Source: Lepisosteus oculatus (lineage: Eukaryota > Chordata > Actinopteri > Semionotiformes > Lepisosteidae). Taken from it: a stretch of DNA of 64,000 nucleotides. Position numbers and translations under genes: made by a program. Shown in pieces: positions 46,230-58,943 of this stretch. The stretch lies in assembly GCF_040954835.1 (NCBI RefSeq), contig NC_090708.1, positions 29,400,001-29,464,000 of the forward strand, in the 5' to 3' direction. How positions within the stretch are numbered: the first letter of the stretch is position 1; the number at the start of each line of letters is the position of its first letter. The notes under the pieces were generated by a model. The model had not been told where the DNA came from, did not search any database, and saw only the letters and a list, made by a program, of their open reading frames with translations.

Positions 46230-46414
46230 TTAATTCATCTTGAAATGGCTCTTTCCTCCCTGGAGACAGGCACAACATCCAGAACACTCAATTACATTGG
46301 TTTCACTGGACCTGGGAAAACACTGTCTGTCCATCTCAGTCCTCTTCTTACCAGGCCTAGCATCACTCTCAGTAAAACTCAAGGCAGCGTAAATCAGCAC
46401 TTCTGTGACCTGTT
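46230..46414 (-). pseudogene. NITR-like gene C, cytoplasmic tail exon with ITIM
   Basis: After a TTTTTAG acceptor the exon aligns with gene A but lacks one base near its start, so a phase-0 join would hit TGA at once. In the alternative frame it reads TEVLIYAALSF, with the ITIM L-I-Y-A-A-L, then a PGKKRTEMDRQ block and a tail ending at TAA 46232-46230. Confidence 0.65.
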
Positions 46415-46769
46415 CTAAAAATGAGAAAAAGGGGTTACACATACTGTAAATCAGATAATGCCTAACTTTATGTAATTTAACTGCACTTAATTTACACATT
46501 TAATCTACTAATGTTCTATATTCTTTTTGTTGTTGTTGTCTACTCTATGTTTAATGAAGTTTTGTCCAAGTGGCAGAAAAAAAGAAAGGGAAAACATTTT
46601 CAGCTCATTTATGGTTTAGTCACATGTGAAGGGTTTCAAATGATAAATAATTATTCAATAATTCAACTAAAAAACTATTTTGTATGAATTAACACATGTA
46701 CTTCAAACCTCTTACTGTATGTTAGAAATTGAGTAATTTAATTATTGTTTTCAGAGATTGCTGTTGTAC

Positions 46770-46816
46770 CTGTTTGTAATTTGAGCTTTCTCTCGTGTGC
46801 TGATTGAAAAATACAG
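46770..46816 (-). pseudogene. NITR-like gene C, linker exon relic
   Basis: TCAATCAGCACACGAGAGAAAG...ACAAACAG followed by a GTACAA donor aligns with the 3' two thirds of the 59-nt linker exons of A and B. Its 5' part and acceptor are replaced by transposon sequence from about 46817. Confidence 0.55.
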
Positions 46817-46821
46817 TGCTA

Positions 46822-49800
46822 ATAAAGCACCTTGAATTGAATTGAATTGGGGGGGGGGGGAGGGTGAGCGAGAGAGAGCACAGCCAGGACAGGCAAATAA
46901 GATACACTCCATAGACATTCACAACAGCAACATATCATAAAACATTTGCACATGTTGTTAAATTATTACTTGTTTTTCAGGAAGTTAAAAAAACACTTGA
47001 ATTACTTATCCAGCCTCTCGAAATAAAATTATTTTTCAAGCAATGCAACTAATGTCGGGCAACGTGTTTTTTTTAATCCAACGCTGACAGCCACATCTTA
47101 AATCTTGTCAGTCAGCTCTTTTTTTTCTATTTGAATTGTGGATAACAAATGGTCTCAAAGTCACCGAGCTCACAGAGCTTCAACAACAGATGACAATTTC
47201 CTTACTCCTTCCTTAGTCTTCCTGAAATGGTCAGATTATGAGTGAATAAAAGCATTTTATTAAAAACACGTTTGCGCTTGTTTGGGAGCTATATAATGTA
47301 TTTTTCATATGTAAGATGTAATGATGTGTTCCTGCTTACACATCGCACGACTTTAAAAGCTAGAAAAACAGTTTTCGATTCACATTATCTGGCAAGCCTT
47401 GTTTTGTCAAAGGACAGCACACTCTCTCTCGCTTGCCCTAAACAGACAATACACAGGTGGGAGGGCAAGCAAGAGAGAGAGAGAGAGGGGGTGGTGGGTG
47501 ATATGTGAATATGATAATGTGAATTCCATCAAGTCAGGCACCTGTGAATTTGCAGTATTCCCAGAAAGAGCTGCATCCCATCCACTGCCTCCAGAAAGCT
47601 TATGCAAAAGTGAAGGAATTAAATATGGAATTAATATGGAATTAAACCGGTTTCACAGGTATTTTCAAAGTAGAAGGGGGCAAGATTTCCAGTGAAAGAC
47701 ACCCCCCCTCCAAAACCCAGTAAGTACAGTACTTACTAGTTAAGAAAGCTAGGTGTTAGCATAAATTATTAGTAATCAATAATATTAAATTTAGCACTGT
47801 AATAAATTGTGCTAATAATAAATTCTATTCTACTCTGAGAATGTAGGGGGAGGAAGAATGCCCGTGGTCTTTTCACTTACTGCAATATTATGGACACTCA
47901 ATTGACTTTAAAAAAAAAACAGCTTTTTTTGACAGCTTGTACAGCACCCCACCGCGCCCACGCGCCAGCATTATATTCTCATGTACGGGTAGAATATGTT
48001 CATTGTCTTCCAATTAAAAAAGGGTTCCTTTCGCCGTAGTCGGGAGACATTAGAAGCTTGCCACGCCCGGACTGTTACACCAACGTATTAGCATGTTAAA
48101 GCAATTTCATTGAGGAGCCTAGCTTTCTTAACTAGTAAGTACTGTACTTACTGGGTTTTGGAGGGGGGGGTGTCTTTTGCTGGAAATCTCGCCCCCTTCT
48201 ACATTGAAAATACCTGTGAAACTGGTTTAATTCGGCACAGCCAGCACTCCCAGAGAGAGGGGGGTTGTACTTACAGTGCATCGGTATAGATGGGAAAGCC
48301 AGAGCCGACCGCTACGCTGCCCCCATGTTTGTGGTGCTTATCATTCTCAGTGCATAACAAGGAAAGTTAATAAACAAACATAATCTCATGCTTAAATAGT
48401 CAAGTCTAGCCATGTGTGAGTCTAGTCTCACAGAGCTTCAACAGCAGATGACAACTTGTGAGTTAGATTAAGAATGAATAAAAGCATTTAATTAATAACG
48501 CGTTTGCGTTTGTCTGGGTGCTGACAAAGTAAAAAACAATTACTTTTTGACAATGAAGAACTGTGTGTGTGTCTCTCTTTCTGCTGGCGTTTGTAATCGT
48601 TTTTATTTTTAAATACATTTTAGCAAAGTAATGTACCATAAAAGTATTGTGAGACATATTTGGGTTAACATGTTCAGTGTTCAGTGTGTGGTAATTTGTT
48701 TTGTGTTAGTGAATTGTTATTTAATCTCTGACCCAGGGAAAAGTGTGGTCTGGACGGCTGAGGAGAGAATGCGGGCTCGTGCTGTTTCCGTTATTCTTTT
48801 TGTCTTCTTCTGGCTTGGTTGGATAGTTTTTGTTTTTGTTTTATCAATAAAGTTTGAAAATCGGCCAGTGAAAGCTTTGTTGTCCTTCACATGAATGCCT
48901 GAAACATTGTACCGAACCCAGGATTTTACAGTATTTTTTATTTAAAATTCCAATAACAGCAACATACAGTTTACATAATATGTTGATGTTCCAAAATTAA
49001 TATCGTTTATGACCTTTATGACCTTAGTTATGCTCTTCGTTAATGTCTAAGCCGGAACACATCATTATATCTCATTTTGTATTTCTTTAAAAAAAAATCG
49101 GTGAACATTATTACGCAGAAGACAAAGATAGCGATTTACATTGCATTGTGCATTGTGCTGCTGTAATACAGTTTTATATATTACAAGTATAAACAGTATC
49201 AGCTTTATTTATGGGTTTTAAAGGCGATTTAAACATGATTTAAATCAATGTAAATGTTTATATTGCAACGCATAGGTGACTATTCATTGTTATTAAAATG
49301 ACTTAAATTCAATCATGTTGTGATATTTAGAAATATAAATTTGTTTGGTGCGAGTGAAGATTTATTTAAAATCTGACCCAGGGAAACATTTTATTTTTTT
49401 AAAGAAATGTTTGTTAAAAAATGAAGTTATGGCTCCAGCTGGATTCAAACACCCAACGTGTGATGTGGGAGTCAGGAACCTAACCCACAGCGCCACCGGC
49501 AAGGTCACAAGAGGAGTGTTGAAAAAGCCCTACAGAAACATTATCAACAGACATCATACAGCATGTACTATTCTTGTGTTGCGGTACATGAATATAATTA
49601 TATTGTTATTAATTTCTTTAGATACGCGATTCCATATTATATTCCCTTTTAGAATTCCCAAATTCTAAAAGTATGCTTGTTGACTCTGGTATCACGTTAG
49701 TTAAAGACTTCGATGCTTAAAATGTTTAGGGAGAAATGGAATACTGGTGTGTATTTTTTCTTTAAAGTACCGGGACCAGCCATATACTGTATGTTTATGT

Positions 49801-50035
49801 TCCAAAATTAATATCGTTTATGGCCTTTACACGCGTTACAGTATGCTCCTATTCTTTTTAAGCTCAGCTACTAAGATTTCCCTTCAGCTGTAAAATTCCA
49901 TATAAATATTCAATACTAAAACCGGCACAGTAAAGACATTTAAATCTTTCTGCGACCAACCAACACACCACGAGTGCCTGTAGCCAATCACCTCATGTAC
50001 GTTACTGTGCCGCGCACTTTGAATGGCTGCATCTG
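46822..50035. mobile_element. Long-armed Tc1/mariner-like element, left end truncated
   Basis: The right end is GAATGGCTGCATCTG then TA at 50036. The left edge is internal element sequence, including the TTGAATTGAATTG/poly-G block that recurs inverted near 56030. Arm landmarks (AAGTACCGGGACCAGCCATATACTG, the AATTCTAAAAGTATGCTTG block and the tRNA-like module) match the other copies. It interrupts the linker exon of gene C. No transposase frame seen. Confidence 0.7.
49434..49500 (-). repeat. tRNA-like module, type 1
   Basis: The minus strand carries CCGGTGGCGCTGTGGGTTAG (A-box-like) and GGGTGTTTGAATCCAGC (B-box-like) at tRNA-like spacing. Aligns with 12972 and 56674. Confidence 0.5.
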
Positions 50036-50603
50036 TATCTTTGGAGAAAGCTGAAAACAGAATGAGAAAAATTAGCCTCTATGCACAGTAACAACAGCAA
50101 AACGAATTATATACAGTGTCAATTTCCTAATGTAAAATATTATTTTTAATACTGAGTTATTTATGATTCATCTGCGCATTGTTTTCCAACACTAATGAGT
50201 CTCGTGACTTGGCACGTGGCTTGCGGTGATGTCAGTAAAGATTCTTGTATTCTTCCAGTACATTTGCATTTAGCCACTGTAGATCTTACAAATGACAAAT
50301 TGGCTGTGCATGCAGGCATGTTGTAGGAGCAGGACTGGATGTCTCATTCTCTTAGACAAGTCTAAAAATATTTGGAAATTTCAAATTTCTGTGGGGAAAC
50401 AGTAAAAACTCTATATATATCTATAAATACTGTATGTTAAGAAACCAAAATACCTTGTAGTAAAACATTTAATTGAAACCTCTAAGTACTAAAAGATGGC
50501 ATAAACTTAAAGTGAAAGATCAAAAGTTACAACAAAAAGATTTATCAGACTTTATTTTGATTACAGATTTTATTCATCATGTGTAGGTAAATTCAAAACT
50601 GAC

Positions 50604-50720
50604 CTGTTTTGTGCTTCTTCATCAGGCTGTAGGCTAGGAATGTGATTAAAACCACTAACACAATGTTTGTTGTAAACAAAACTAGGGTGAAATAGTTAAG
50701 TGTGACTTCACGACCAACCC
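50604..50720 (-). CDS. NITR-like gene C, transmembrane exon
   Basis: 117 nt, CAG acceptor, GTCAGT-type donor. Encodes a short VGREVTLN stalk, the helix YFTLVLFTTNIVLVVLITFL and the basic KKHKTG stop-transfer. Identical in length and close in sequence to gene A. Confidence 0.7.
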
Positions 50721-51438
50721 CTGCTGTTAAAAAGCCAGTGAGTTATGTAAGAGAAAGAGAGTGTTAAATGATAGAGAAGAAAATATATGGAAGACAGAGA
50801 ACTGCAAAATGTATTGAAGTCTTGACCAATATTGTAAATATTAATAACAATAGCAGGTCAGTGTAGACTGGATATTTTGTCTTCAGTAAACTGTCTCACT
50901 TGTAAACTGAAATCTGAATAGAAACATTTGTATCGTTCCTCATCAACAGTGCAATATTTCATATTATTTAATTCAAAGAGACAATTTACTTTTGTTCTTC
51001 AAATATCTTCGAACAGGCAATAAAAATGATTTGGTACAATATCTTCATAAGTTTTTTTTATTATTTCATTTTTTACTGATTTATTAGCTGAATATGATGA
51101 TAATAATTGCTTTCTTTATTGTATTTTTACCAAGCTACTTTTTAGATTTGTGGAAAGATGTTTCCTGTTTTGTAATTTCATCAGGGTAGAAACTGATGTT
51201 TTCAGTGTTTTTTCCATAAGGATCATGTCCCTTTTCTGATTTACTCAACATTAAATTCAGACACTCTTATTTTAGTAATACACATTACATACACAATGAA
51301 AAAAAAGAGAAACTATTTCTGAATCTAACCATTTTAATACAGTTAGTTTAATGATCCATTTTCTATTACTATCATTTATATAATGAGAGTTTTAATTATA
51401 AATATGAATATTAGTAAATAAGAGTAATAACAAGCTAC

Positions 51439-51789
51439 CTGTTATCTCCAGAACTGTCCCATTCCCAAACACTATCTCTCAGCATGTGACCACAGCACAA
51501 AAGTAAATCCCAGCATCAGAGGGGCTGAGGTTTCTCTTGGGGAGGTTACAGACACAGTTCTGTGCTGGAAGCTTAGCTTTAGAGCTCCCCTCACACTGAT
51601 CACTCCTGTTTCCATGAGTGTAAATTACTCCTGGGAGGGATTCTCCTGAACCAATCTTTAACCAATGAACATCAGGCTCTCCTTCACAGGTCTCAATGTG
51701 TACTGTACACTGGATAGTCACTTCATCTCCTGGCCTGACTGGGACAGATACAGGCTGCTGCACAACATTCTAGCTCACTGATTCTGATC
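51439..51789 (-). pseudogene. NITR-like gene C, second Ig exon (D2)
   Basis: 351 nt with TTTTAG acceptor and GTAGCT donor. The six-Cys pattern is kept (TIQC, ETCEGE, DQCEG, NCVCNL, YFCAV, VTC) with core Trp in VHWLKIGS. Two in-frame stops: TAG at 51772-51770 near the start and TGA at 51481-51479, where other copies have Gly before EILFGNG. Confidence 0.75.
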
Positions 51790-51884
51790 CTAAAATAAAC
51801 ATTTATCCATTTGTATTATCAACGGAAAGTTTACTAAACATTTTTCAAATATACAGATGCAGCCATTCAAAATGCGCGGGCGAT

Positions 51885-51980
51885 ACCGCATTATTTTGCG
51901 GTGCGCTTTACGCAGTCTACCGTGAGTTACCGGTAAATACCGCTAGTTACCGTAAATTCTCCTATAATACCGCAAGCAAA
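51885..51980. repeat. Subterminal TACCG-rich block
   Basis: Within 100 bases of the terminus the motif TACCG or its complement recurs about seven times. An inverted copy of the block lies at 20850-20950. Such subterminal iterations are often transposase binding sites; that role is inferred. Confidence 0.4.
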
Positions 51981-52941
51981 ATAATAGTATCCGGAATTTC
52001 CGCAAGATGGAGCTAATAAAGCTCAACCTCTCACGTTTGAGCTGTCACCATCAAAGTCTTTAACGAAGATGTTACTAATAGTATTAATAATAAATGACCT
52101 TGGACAACCTGTAAACTCAAAGTATTGCCCTGGTCCACATTCTTTTTTTCATTGACCGTCTTTGTAAAAGTAACACCACAGCATTTCGCAATAACGCATT
52201 TGTTTCCAATCATGGAAAGTACAGTAATTTTTGAGAATCGATTCACCATCCCTTTCATATGCTCATAAAAGAGATTGATTTAGGAACATAAACATATTAC
52301 CGTATGCAAACTGTACTGTATACAGTATGTATATGTATATTTAATGTCTTAACTGTGCCCATTTAAGTATTGAATATTTATATGGAATTTAACCACTGAA
52401 GGGAAATCTTAGTACCTGAGCATAAAAAGAATAGGAGCATACTGTAACGCATGTGAAGGCCATAAACAATATAAATCTTGGAACTTAAACATACAGTATA
52501 TGGCTGGTCTCGGTACTTTAAAGAAAACATACACACCAGTATTCCATTCCTCCGTAAACATTTTAAGCATCGAAGTCTTAAACTAACGTGATACCGGAGT
52601 CAACAAACATACTTTCAGAATTTGATTAAAAGGGAATATAATGTGGAATCGCGTACCTAAAGAAATTAATAACAATATAATTATATTCATGTTGCAAAAA
52701 AACTGCAACGGACATAAAAACTCCCTTGCTTTTAACAGAACGTTCCATAATTTCTAAAATTATTTAAACTGCGACACCTATCATTCAACCAGAGCTCGAA
52801 ATATCACAAGGATCCCCAAGAGCACAGCAAAGACTGTATTAAAAGAATCGCGTATCTAAAGAAATTAATAAGATATAATTATATTAGTGTACTGCAACAG
52901 GGCTGTGTAGGGCTGTTTCGCCTTTCTCTTCACGCGACTTC

Positions 52942-53007
52942 CCTTGTAGCCCACTGGTCTATGTGCCTGTTTACCAACTCACAGGTTGTGTGTTCAAATC
53001 CAGCTGG
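52942..53007 (+). repeat. tRNA-like module, type 2
   Basis: TGTAGCCCACTGGTCTATG (A-box-like) and GTGTGTTCAAATCCAGC (B-box-like, 9 of 11 consensus positions) are separated as in a tRNA gene. Sister of 40262-40332. Confidence 0.5.
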
Positions 53008-54677
53008 CGCTGTGACTTTTCATTTAACAAACATTTCTTCTATAAAATAGAATAGCAATATTATGGACAATCAATTGACTTTTATATTTCAAAATATCAC
53101 AACATGATCGAATCTAAGTCATTTTTGATAACAATGAATAGTCACCTTCTTCCCTAATGACAACGGTCCCTGCTTCTGCTTCCTGCTTCTATTGTGTGTG
53201 TGTGTGGGGGGGAATCCCTTCAGATCTCCCTTCAGATTGAAAAGGTTATTAATCATATCTTCGGTGTCGCATCTTACCAGTGCAGCTGATCTTTTGCTGC
53301 CTGGGTGGGTCAGCTATCACAAAGCTTTAGAGAACCTAACATTTCTATTATCAACAAATTGTAAATTTTTAATAGAGTGAATTTTTATAGAGAAATGGAG
53401 GCTGGACAGTATGCGTTACAATATAAACATTTATATTGATTTAAATCGCGTTTTGATTTAAATCGCAAACACGTGTTTAATTAGATGTGTTTTTTTAATC
53501 ATAATCAGACAAATGCAACATAAATTGATACAGTATCTTTGTCTTCTAAGTATCTTAATAAACTTTCAGCATAGCTTTCTCCCCGTTTAGATTTATTTTT
53601 CTTGGGATTTTGGGATCAAACGTGGAAGGATTAGATTGTAATCGTTTTTATTTTTCAAATTCATTTTAGAAAAGTGTAATCTATACCTGCCCAGACTGTA
53701 CGTTTACTTCACTGTGGAACAGCTGCACTGGTCGGCGGCCTTCCTAAACCCCATCCTGACCACTTTCATTCCTGTCCTGCTCTTCCCCGCGCACCCCAGC
53801 TGGGCGCTCTTCGGCCTCTGTCCCGGAAGAATGTATATTTAGATATTTACACCCGGAGCGACACCAAGGGAGCGTCTGCATTTATAACTTAGTTTTTAAA
53901 ATTAGTCAAGCAATATGAAGCATCTCCTTTTACTTTAAGTCCCTTAAATACATTGAGCACAGCTTTCTCACCACTTAGATTACTTTTTGATACCATCCTT
54001 ACACAAAGCAGAAACTTCTTGTATTTTCCGATGACATACAGTACAAGTGGAAAGATTACAGATTTTAATCGTCTTTAATTTTGTTACGTTATAAGTTTTA
54101 GGAACGTTTAATCTATACAAACACCACAAAACTATTCTCAATTGTATTTCTGAATGTTATGTTCCACCTACAGTAGTTCACTGCTTTAAATACATCGAAT
54201 TAAGAAAGTTAGGTGTAGCACTTTAGATCTTTTTTTTCTGAACCAGGGAAAATCTGATCATGTTTCTCTATAACAATAATAAAAAACGTTATTTTACATA
54301 TCACCTTTAAAAGTGTTATCTCAAAGCAATACAGTAGATGTAAACCACAGATTACAAAGTAAATGCCCAGACAAACACAAACGCGTTTTTAATAAAATGC
54401 TTTTATTCATTCAGCAGAGAGAGAGAGAGAAATCCAGCAGAGAGAGAGACACACACACAGGTTTTCATTGACAAAAAGTAATTGTTTTTTTTTACATTCC
54501 TCTTGTCTAACAGGAATGTTTTGTTTGTGGACAGACTATCCACAAACGTGAGACGGTCTTTATCAGACTCACAGTCCCAAATGTCCCCAGCCCTGGTCAA
54601 CAATCCTAGGAAGAACACAAAACAGCATGTTAATAAAATTGTTACAATTTAGTTCGGTCAGTTCTTCCTCCCAGAAT

Positions 54678-55335
54678 TTATAGATCGATCAGTTCCTGCT
54701 TTGGGACGGGCTTAGCAGTTTTCCAAATGTAGTCTTTCAGCGAATGCCAAACCATCTCTATTGGATTTAGATCTGGGGATTCGGCTGGAGTTTTCACCCA
54801 GTTCACTCTTTCTGCTACAAGCCTCGCCTTTGCTGCTGTGTGTTTCGGATCGTTGTCTTGAAAGAGACGGTGCCTTGATCCAAAGTGCTCCCTGATATAT
54901 GGGGCGGCATGGTGTGTGACCACGACTTCCTCGAAGATAAGAAGTGGTCCCGGGCCTCTTCTAGATATACCCCCCCAGACGTGAACCTTCAGTGGATGTT
55001 TGGGCTTTGGCTTGTCCACATATCTCCCCTTTTTGCAAAATGACATTGTTGAGAACTGTTCCAGAGCCACTGTTGTTTCGTCGGTGAAAAGTACATCCTG
55101 AAATGCCTCCCCCTGTTCAATCCATTGGAGCACTTGTTTGAGTCTTTCCTTTTTGTTTTTTAGCCTTATCATGGGGCATGTGTTGGTTTTTCTGTATCTC
55201 CATCCAAGCCTCCTGCGCATCTTTCAAAAACGAAAATGTCCATCGAAGCCAAATGCTGTACAATGTCCCGTGTTGACTTCCCATTTCTTTTCATCTTCAT
55301 TATTTGTTGTGAGAGAGTCTTCATGATTTTGGCCA
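54678..55335 (-). pseudogene. Tc1/mariner-type transposase relic
   Basis: Cut-and-paste transposase. The N-terminal piece starts MAKIMKTLSQQ at 55335 and has a helix-turn-helix-like MKRNGKSTRDIVQHLA. A frameshift and loss of about 60 residues occur near 55220. The catalytic piece (55220-54678, 180 residues) keeps [12 protein letters not shown], with the first Asp, [26 protein letters not shown], with the second Asp, and [16 protein letters not shown], with the Glu. There are 32 residues between second Asp and Glu, against 34 in standard Tc1. It ends near QELIDL. Non-functional as it stands. Confidence 0.85.
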
Positions 55336-56673
55336 TTGTCCGTCTCCTTACCAAAGCGATACAGTGGTGCAGCTTGAATTCTGTACCTATATACTGTATG
55401 GTATGGTACAGATAAAACATACACCATACCGATGAGCTAATACCAGGACACCAGGTATTATGATGCATTAGCAAGTTAAAACATTTGCATCGAAAACATG
55501 GGCGTAACAGCTGTCTCTTTTTCTGATCACTAGCTCTCTGGATACACGTCTCACCTGTCCTGTTCTTTGTTTTCCTAATTTGATGATTATGCCTGCTGCG
55601 ATCCACTCCTACCCTCACATTTAAAGAAGACTATTTTAAATTTCTTGGCGCGGTTCATTGTGCAATTAACCCTTGTATGTGCTGTCCTTAAGTTGATATC
55701 ACATAAAGGTTATACTGCTATTTCCTTAGATACGCGATTAAAAAAAATACAAAAATTTTTGAATCCCCGGCGGAACACATTCCATAAGAATCAACGCTTT
55801 TATATATCACATTTAAAGGTGGCTTCTCAAAACGCTTTACAGGATAAAAACAACAATAACAGCAACAACAACAATATTGTATTTCATTGCACTTTGAAAA
55901 CCAAGTAATAACTTAACTATATGTGCAAACGTTTTATGATATGTCGCTGTTGTGAATGTCTGTGGAGTGTATCTTATTTGCCTGTCTGTCCTGGCTCTCT
56001 CTCTTGCCCTCCCCCCCTCTCTCCCTCAATTCAATTCAATTCAAGGTGCTTTATTAGCATGACAGATGGGTACAATCAGTGTTGGGTATTTACTTTGCTT
56101 TGAGATTCCACTTTTAAAGGTGATATATAAAATCAAGGCTTTAACTTGCTTTAACTCCTCAATTCTGAGTTCTCGTGTCTGTCCTATCCGAACCCGAAAG
56201 TATTACAATATGTATCTTTATAGCAGGTGGTGTACAACTTTTTAGCATAGATTACACTTTTATAAAATGTTTTTAAAAAATAAAAATGATTACAATCTAA
56301 TCTTTCCACGTTTGATCCCAAGATCCCAAGAAAAATAAATCTAAACGGGGAGAAAGTTATGCTGAAAGTTTATTAAGATACTTAGAAGACAAAGATATCA
56401 ATTTATGTTGCATTTGTCTGATTGTGAATCAAAAAACACATATATTTAAACACGCATTTACGATTTAAATCAAAACGCGATTTAAATCAATATAAATGTT
56501 TATATTGTAACGCATAGGTGACTATTCATTGTTATTAAAATGACTTAAATTCGATCATGTTGTGATATTTAGAAATATAAATTTGTTTGGTGCGAGTGAG
56601 GTTTTATTTAATCTTTGACCAAGGGAAACGTTTCATTTTTTCAAAGAAATGTTTGTTAAAAAAAGATGTCATG

Positions 56674-56741
56674 GCTCCAGTGGGATTCAATCACAAACCG
56701 TGTGACGTGGGAGTCAAGAACCTAACCCACAGCGCCACCGG
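56674..56741 (-). repeat. tRNA-like module, type 1
   Basis: Right-arm copy in the 5.5-kb element: GGCGCTGTGGGTTAG and GTGATTGAATCCCAC on the minus strand. Confidence 0.5.
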
Positions 56742-57456
56742 TAAGGTCACATGCAGAGTGCTGAAAAAGCACTACAGAAACATTATCAATAGACAATGTA
56801 CAGTGTGTACTATTCTTGTGTTGCGGTACTTGAATATAATTATATCGTTATTAATTTCTTTAAATACGCGATTCCATATTATATTCCCTTTTAATCAAAT
56901 TCTAAAAGTATGCTTGTTGACTCCGGTATCTCGTTAGTTAAAGACTTCGATGCTTAAAATGTTTAGGGAGAAATAGACTACTGGTGTGTATTTTTTCTTT
57001 TAAGTACCGAGACCAGCCATATACTGTATGTTTATTTTCCAAAATTAATATTGTTTATGGCCTTCACACGCGTTACAGTATGCTCCTATTCTTTTTATGC
57101 TCAGCTACTAAGATTTCCCTTCAGTGGTAAAATTCCATATAAATATTCAATACTAAAACGGGCACAGTAAAGACGTTTACTGTAAATCTTTCTACGACAG
57201 ACCAATGGACCACGAGTGCCCCTGTCGGTCAACCAATTACGCATCGCGGTACCACGCGTCATCGTGCATCATAATGCGCGACGCCGTAGCCAATTACCTC
57301 CGGTACATGTCTGTACCGCGCACTTTGAATGGCTGCATCTGTAAATACCGAACAAATAACATAATGGATTCACTCCTGTATTATACAGTGTTATTATATT
57401 CTATCAGATACTCATGAACATGAAAATATAAACATGTTCTGCCATTCAGTCCTGTG

Positions 57457-58867
57457 TAGCGGCGAGGCTTAATAATAATGCAGAATTAAGTGTTTCTGAG
57501 CTTCCCAAATGAGGCCCCATTTCTCTGTTCATCTCTGTGGTGCAGCCACAGAGAAACTATTCATGCAAGATGTTTTCTTTTGATAAGGACAGGTCCCACA
57601 GGGGGATGCACTTAGCTAAGCCTGGCTATCATGATCAATGGTCATCCATCTGTTTAGGGAGTGCCAGTTGGACATCTGGACTGCATTACTAAGTGTCAGG
57701 AGTAAGTGACTCATATCTCACCTTGATCAACCAATCAGGGACCGGTAGGGCCGAGTAACCCACGTGGGACTCTGATGCCCATGGAACTTTCAGCCAATCA
57801 ATGAGCTGAAGTTCCTCCAGGTAAAAACAGGCAAAACAGAGAGCCTGAGAGATTCAGATTCAGATTCAGATTCAACAATTCTAAAGGGAATTCAAAGGAG
57901 AATTCCAGGGCAGGACAGCCTAGGAGCAGAAGGCTCCCAAGGGCAGGACATTCTCGCAGCGTGCCTCCCGACCATCCTGAGACTCAGCCCGGACAACCAC
58001 GGAACGGCCAGTGTGTCCGAGTGCCAAAACTTTCCTTTGTTCTAAGAGTCTAGAGTGGAGGTTGCCAGAGAGTAACCAGCAGCAGGCCTCGTGAACAGGT
58101 CGGAACTGTGGACAGCTGAATCACTATTCAGAACTAACTCTTCATCAGGAACGAACCGGTCCTCTTCCTGACTTGCTGCGACCCACAGTCATCTTTTCTC
58201 GTGTGCACAAACTGTGCTAGTTAAACAACACCAACTAGCCGGTCAGTGAGCATCAGCAGCGCACCGTCACAAGCCGCACTGCACAGCCTGGCACAGAGCC
58301 AGAGAGCGCGGATTGGACAGCAACAGCCTGCAACTGTTTCTTTGTGCCCGCAGGAGATCTGAATCCCCAAAGATTGGATGAGTATTCAACTTCAATGCAT
58401 TACAGCTCGAGAATTCAATTGTTATCCCAACCAGTTGATATCAATTTAATTCCTAAGAGTTATGTACTTGTTTGAGTATCTAATGTAGAAGTTGTAACCA
58501 AGTTCACTTTACGAAACGGTCTTAATGAATGATATACTGAACGTATGTCCTCTTGATATATGTAACACTTTGTAACTGACTGAATATATACCTTTTGTAT
58601 TCTGATAACCCTATCGATAAGATCTGTTAGGTTTACATGCATATTCTATGTATTAATAAATGTATCCTCGTGTATTAGTACCTGTGTGTGCGCGTTGTTT
58701 GAGTTATGTCGCATGGTTGGATTCTAAAGCCACCAAAAGAATCAACTTTGTGATTTACTGCTACAATTAATAATTGTCTCAGTAAATGCCCAAACCCTAC
58801 AGAACTGGTGCCTTCAGAGAGCCACTATGATTACATATTTGGCGTCCCTGAACCGGTTGTCCCTACA
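57457..58867 (+). mobile_element. Solo LTR
   Basis: 1411 bp from TGTAGCGGCGAGGC to GTCCCTACA, flanked by CCTG on both sides (57453-57456 and 58868-58871). Promoter-like parts: CCAAT boxes at about 57727 and 57795. Polyadenylation-like AATAAATG near 58655, 200 bases before the end. A short GATTCA tandem repeat lies at 57850-57875. No internal region. It lies in the D1-to-D2 intron of gene C. Confidence 0.8.
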
Positions 58868-58943
58868 CCTGTATGCATAAAACACATTCATATCTGAAAC
58901 ATATCACTGAACATAAAGGAAGAAGTTAAACCATTTCTTTTAC

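Larger units (their letters stand above)
51854..57341. mobile_element. Long-armed Tc1/mariner-like element with transposase relic
   Basis: 5488 bp, beginning CAGATGCAGCCATTCAAAATGCGCGG and ending CGCACTTTGAATGGCTGCATCTG, with TA on each side (51852-51853 and 57342-57343). The two sides are imperfect inverted repeats: 51854-about 53690 pairs with about 56240-57341, seen for example in ATTTAAATCGCGTTTTGATTT at 53440 and its complement near 56465. Between them lies a Tc1-type transposase (54678-55335). It is the only copy in the window with coding potential and so probably represents the source structure. It sits in the D1-to-D2 intron of gene C. Confidence 0.8.

Noticed and set aside
46845..46860. 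Poly-G run as a G-quadruplex or regulatory signal
   Set aside because: It lies inside a low-complexity part of a transposon that recurs inverted near 56010 as poly-C; simple-repeat slippage explains it.
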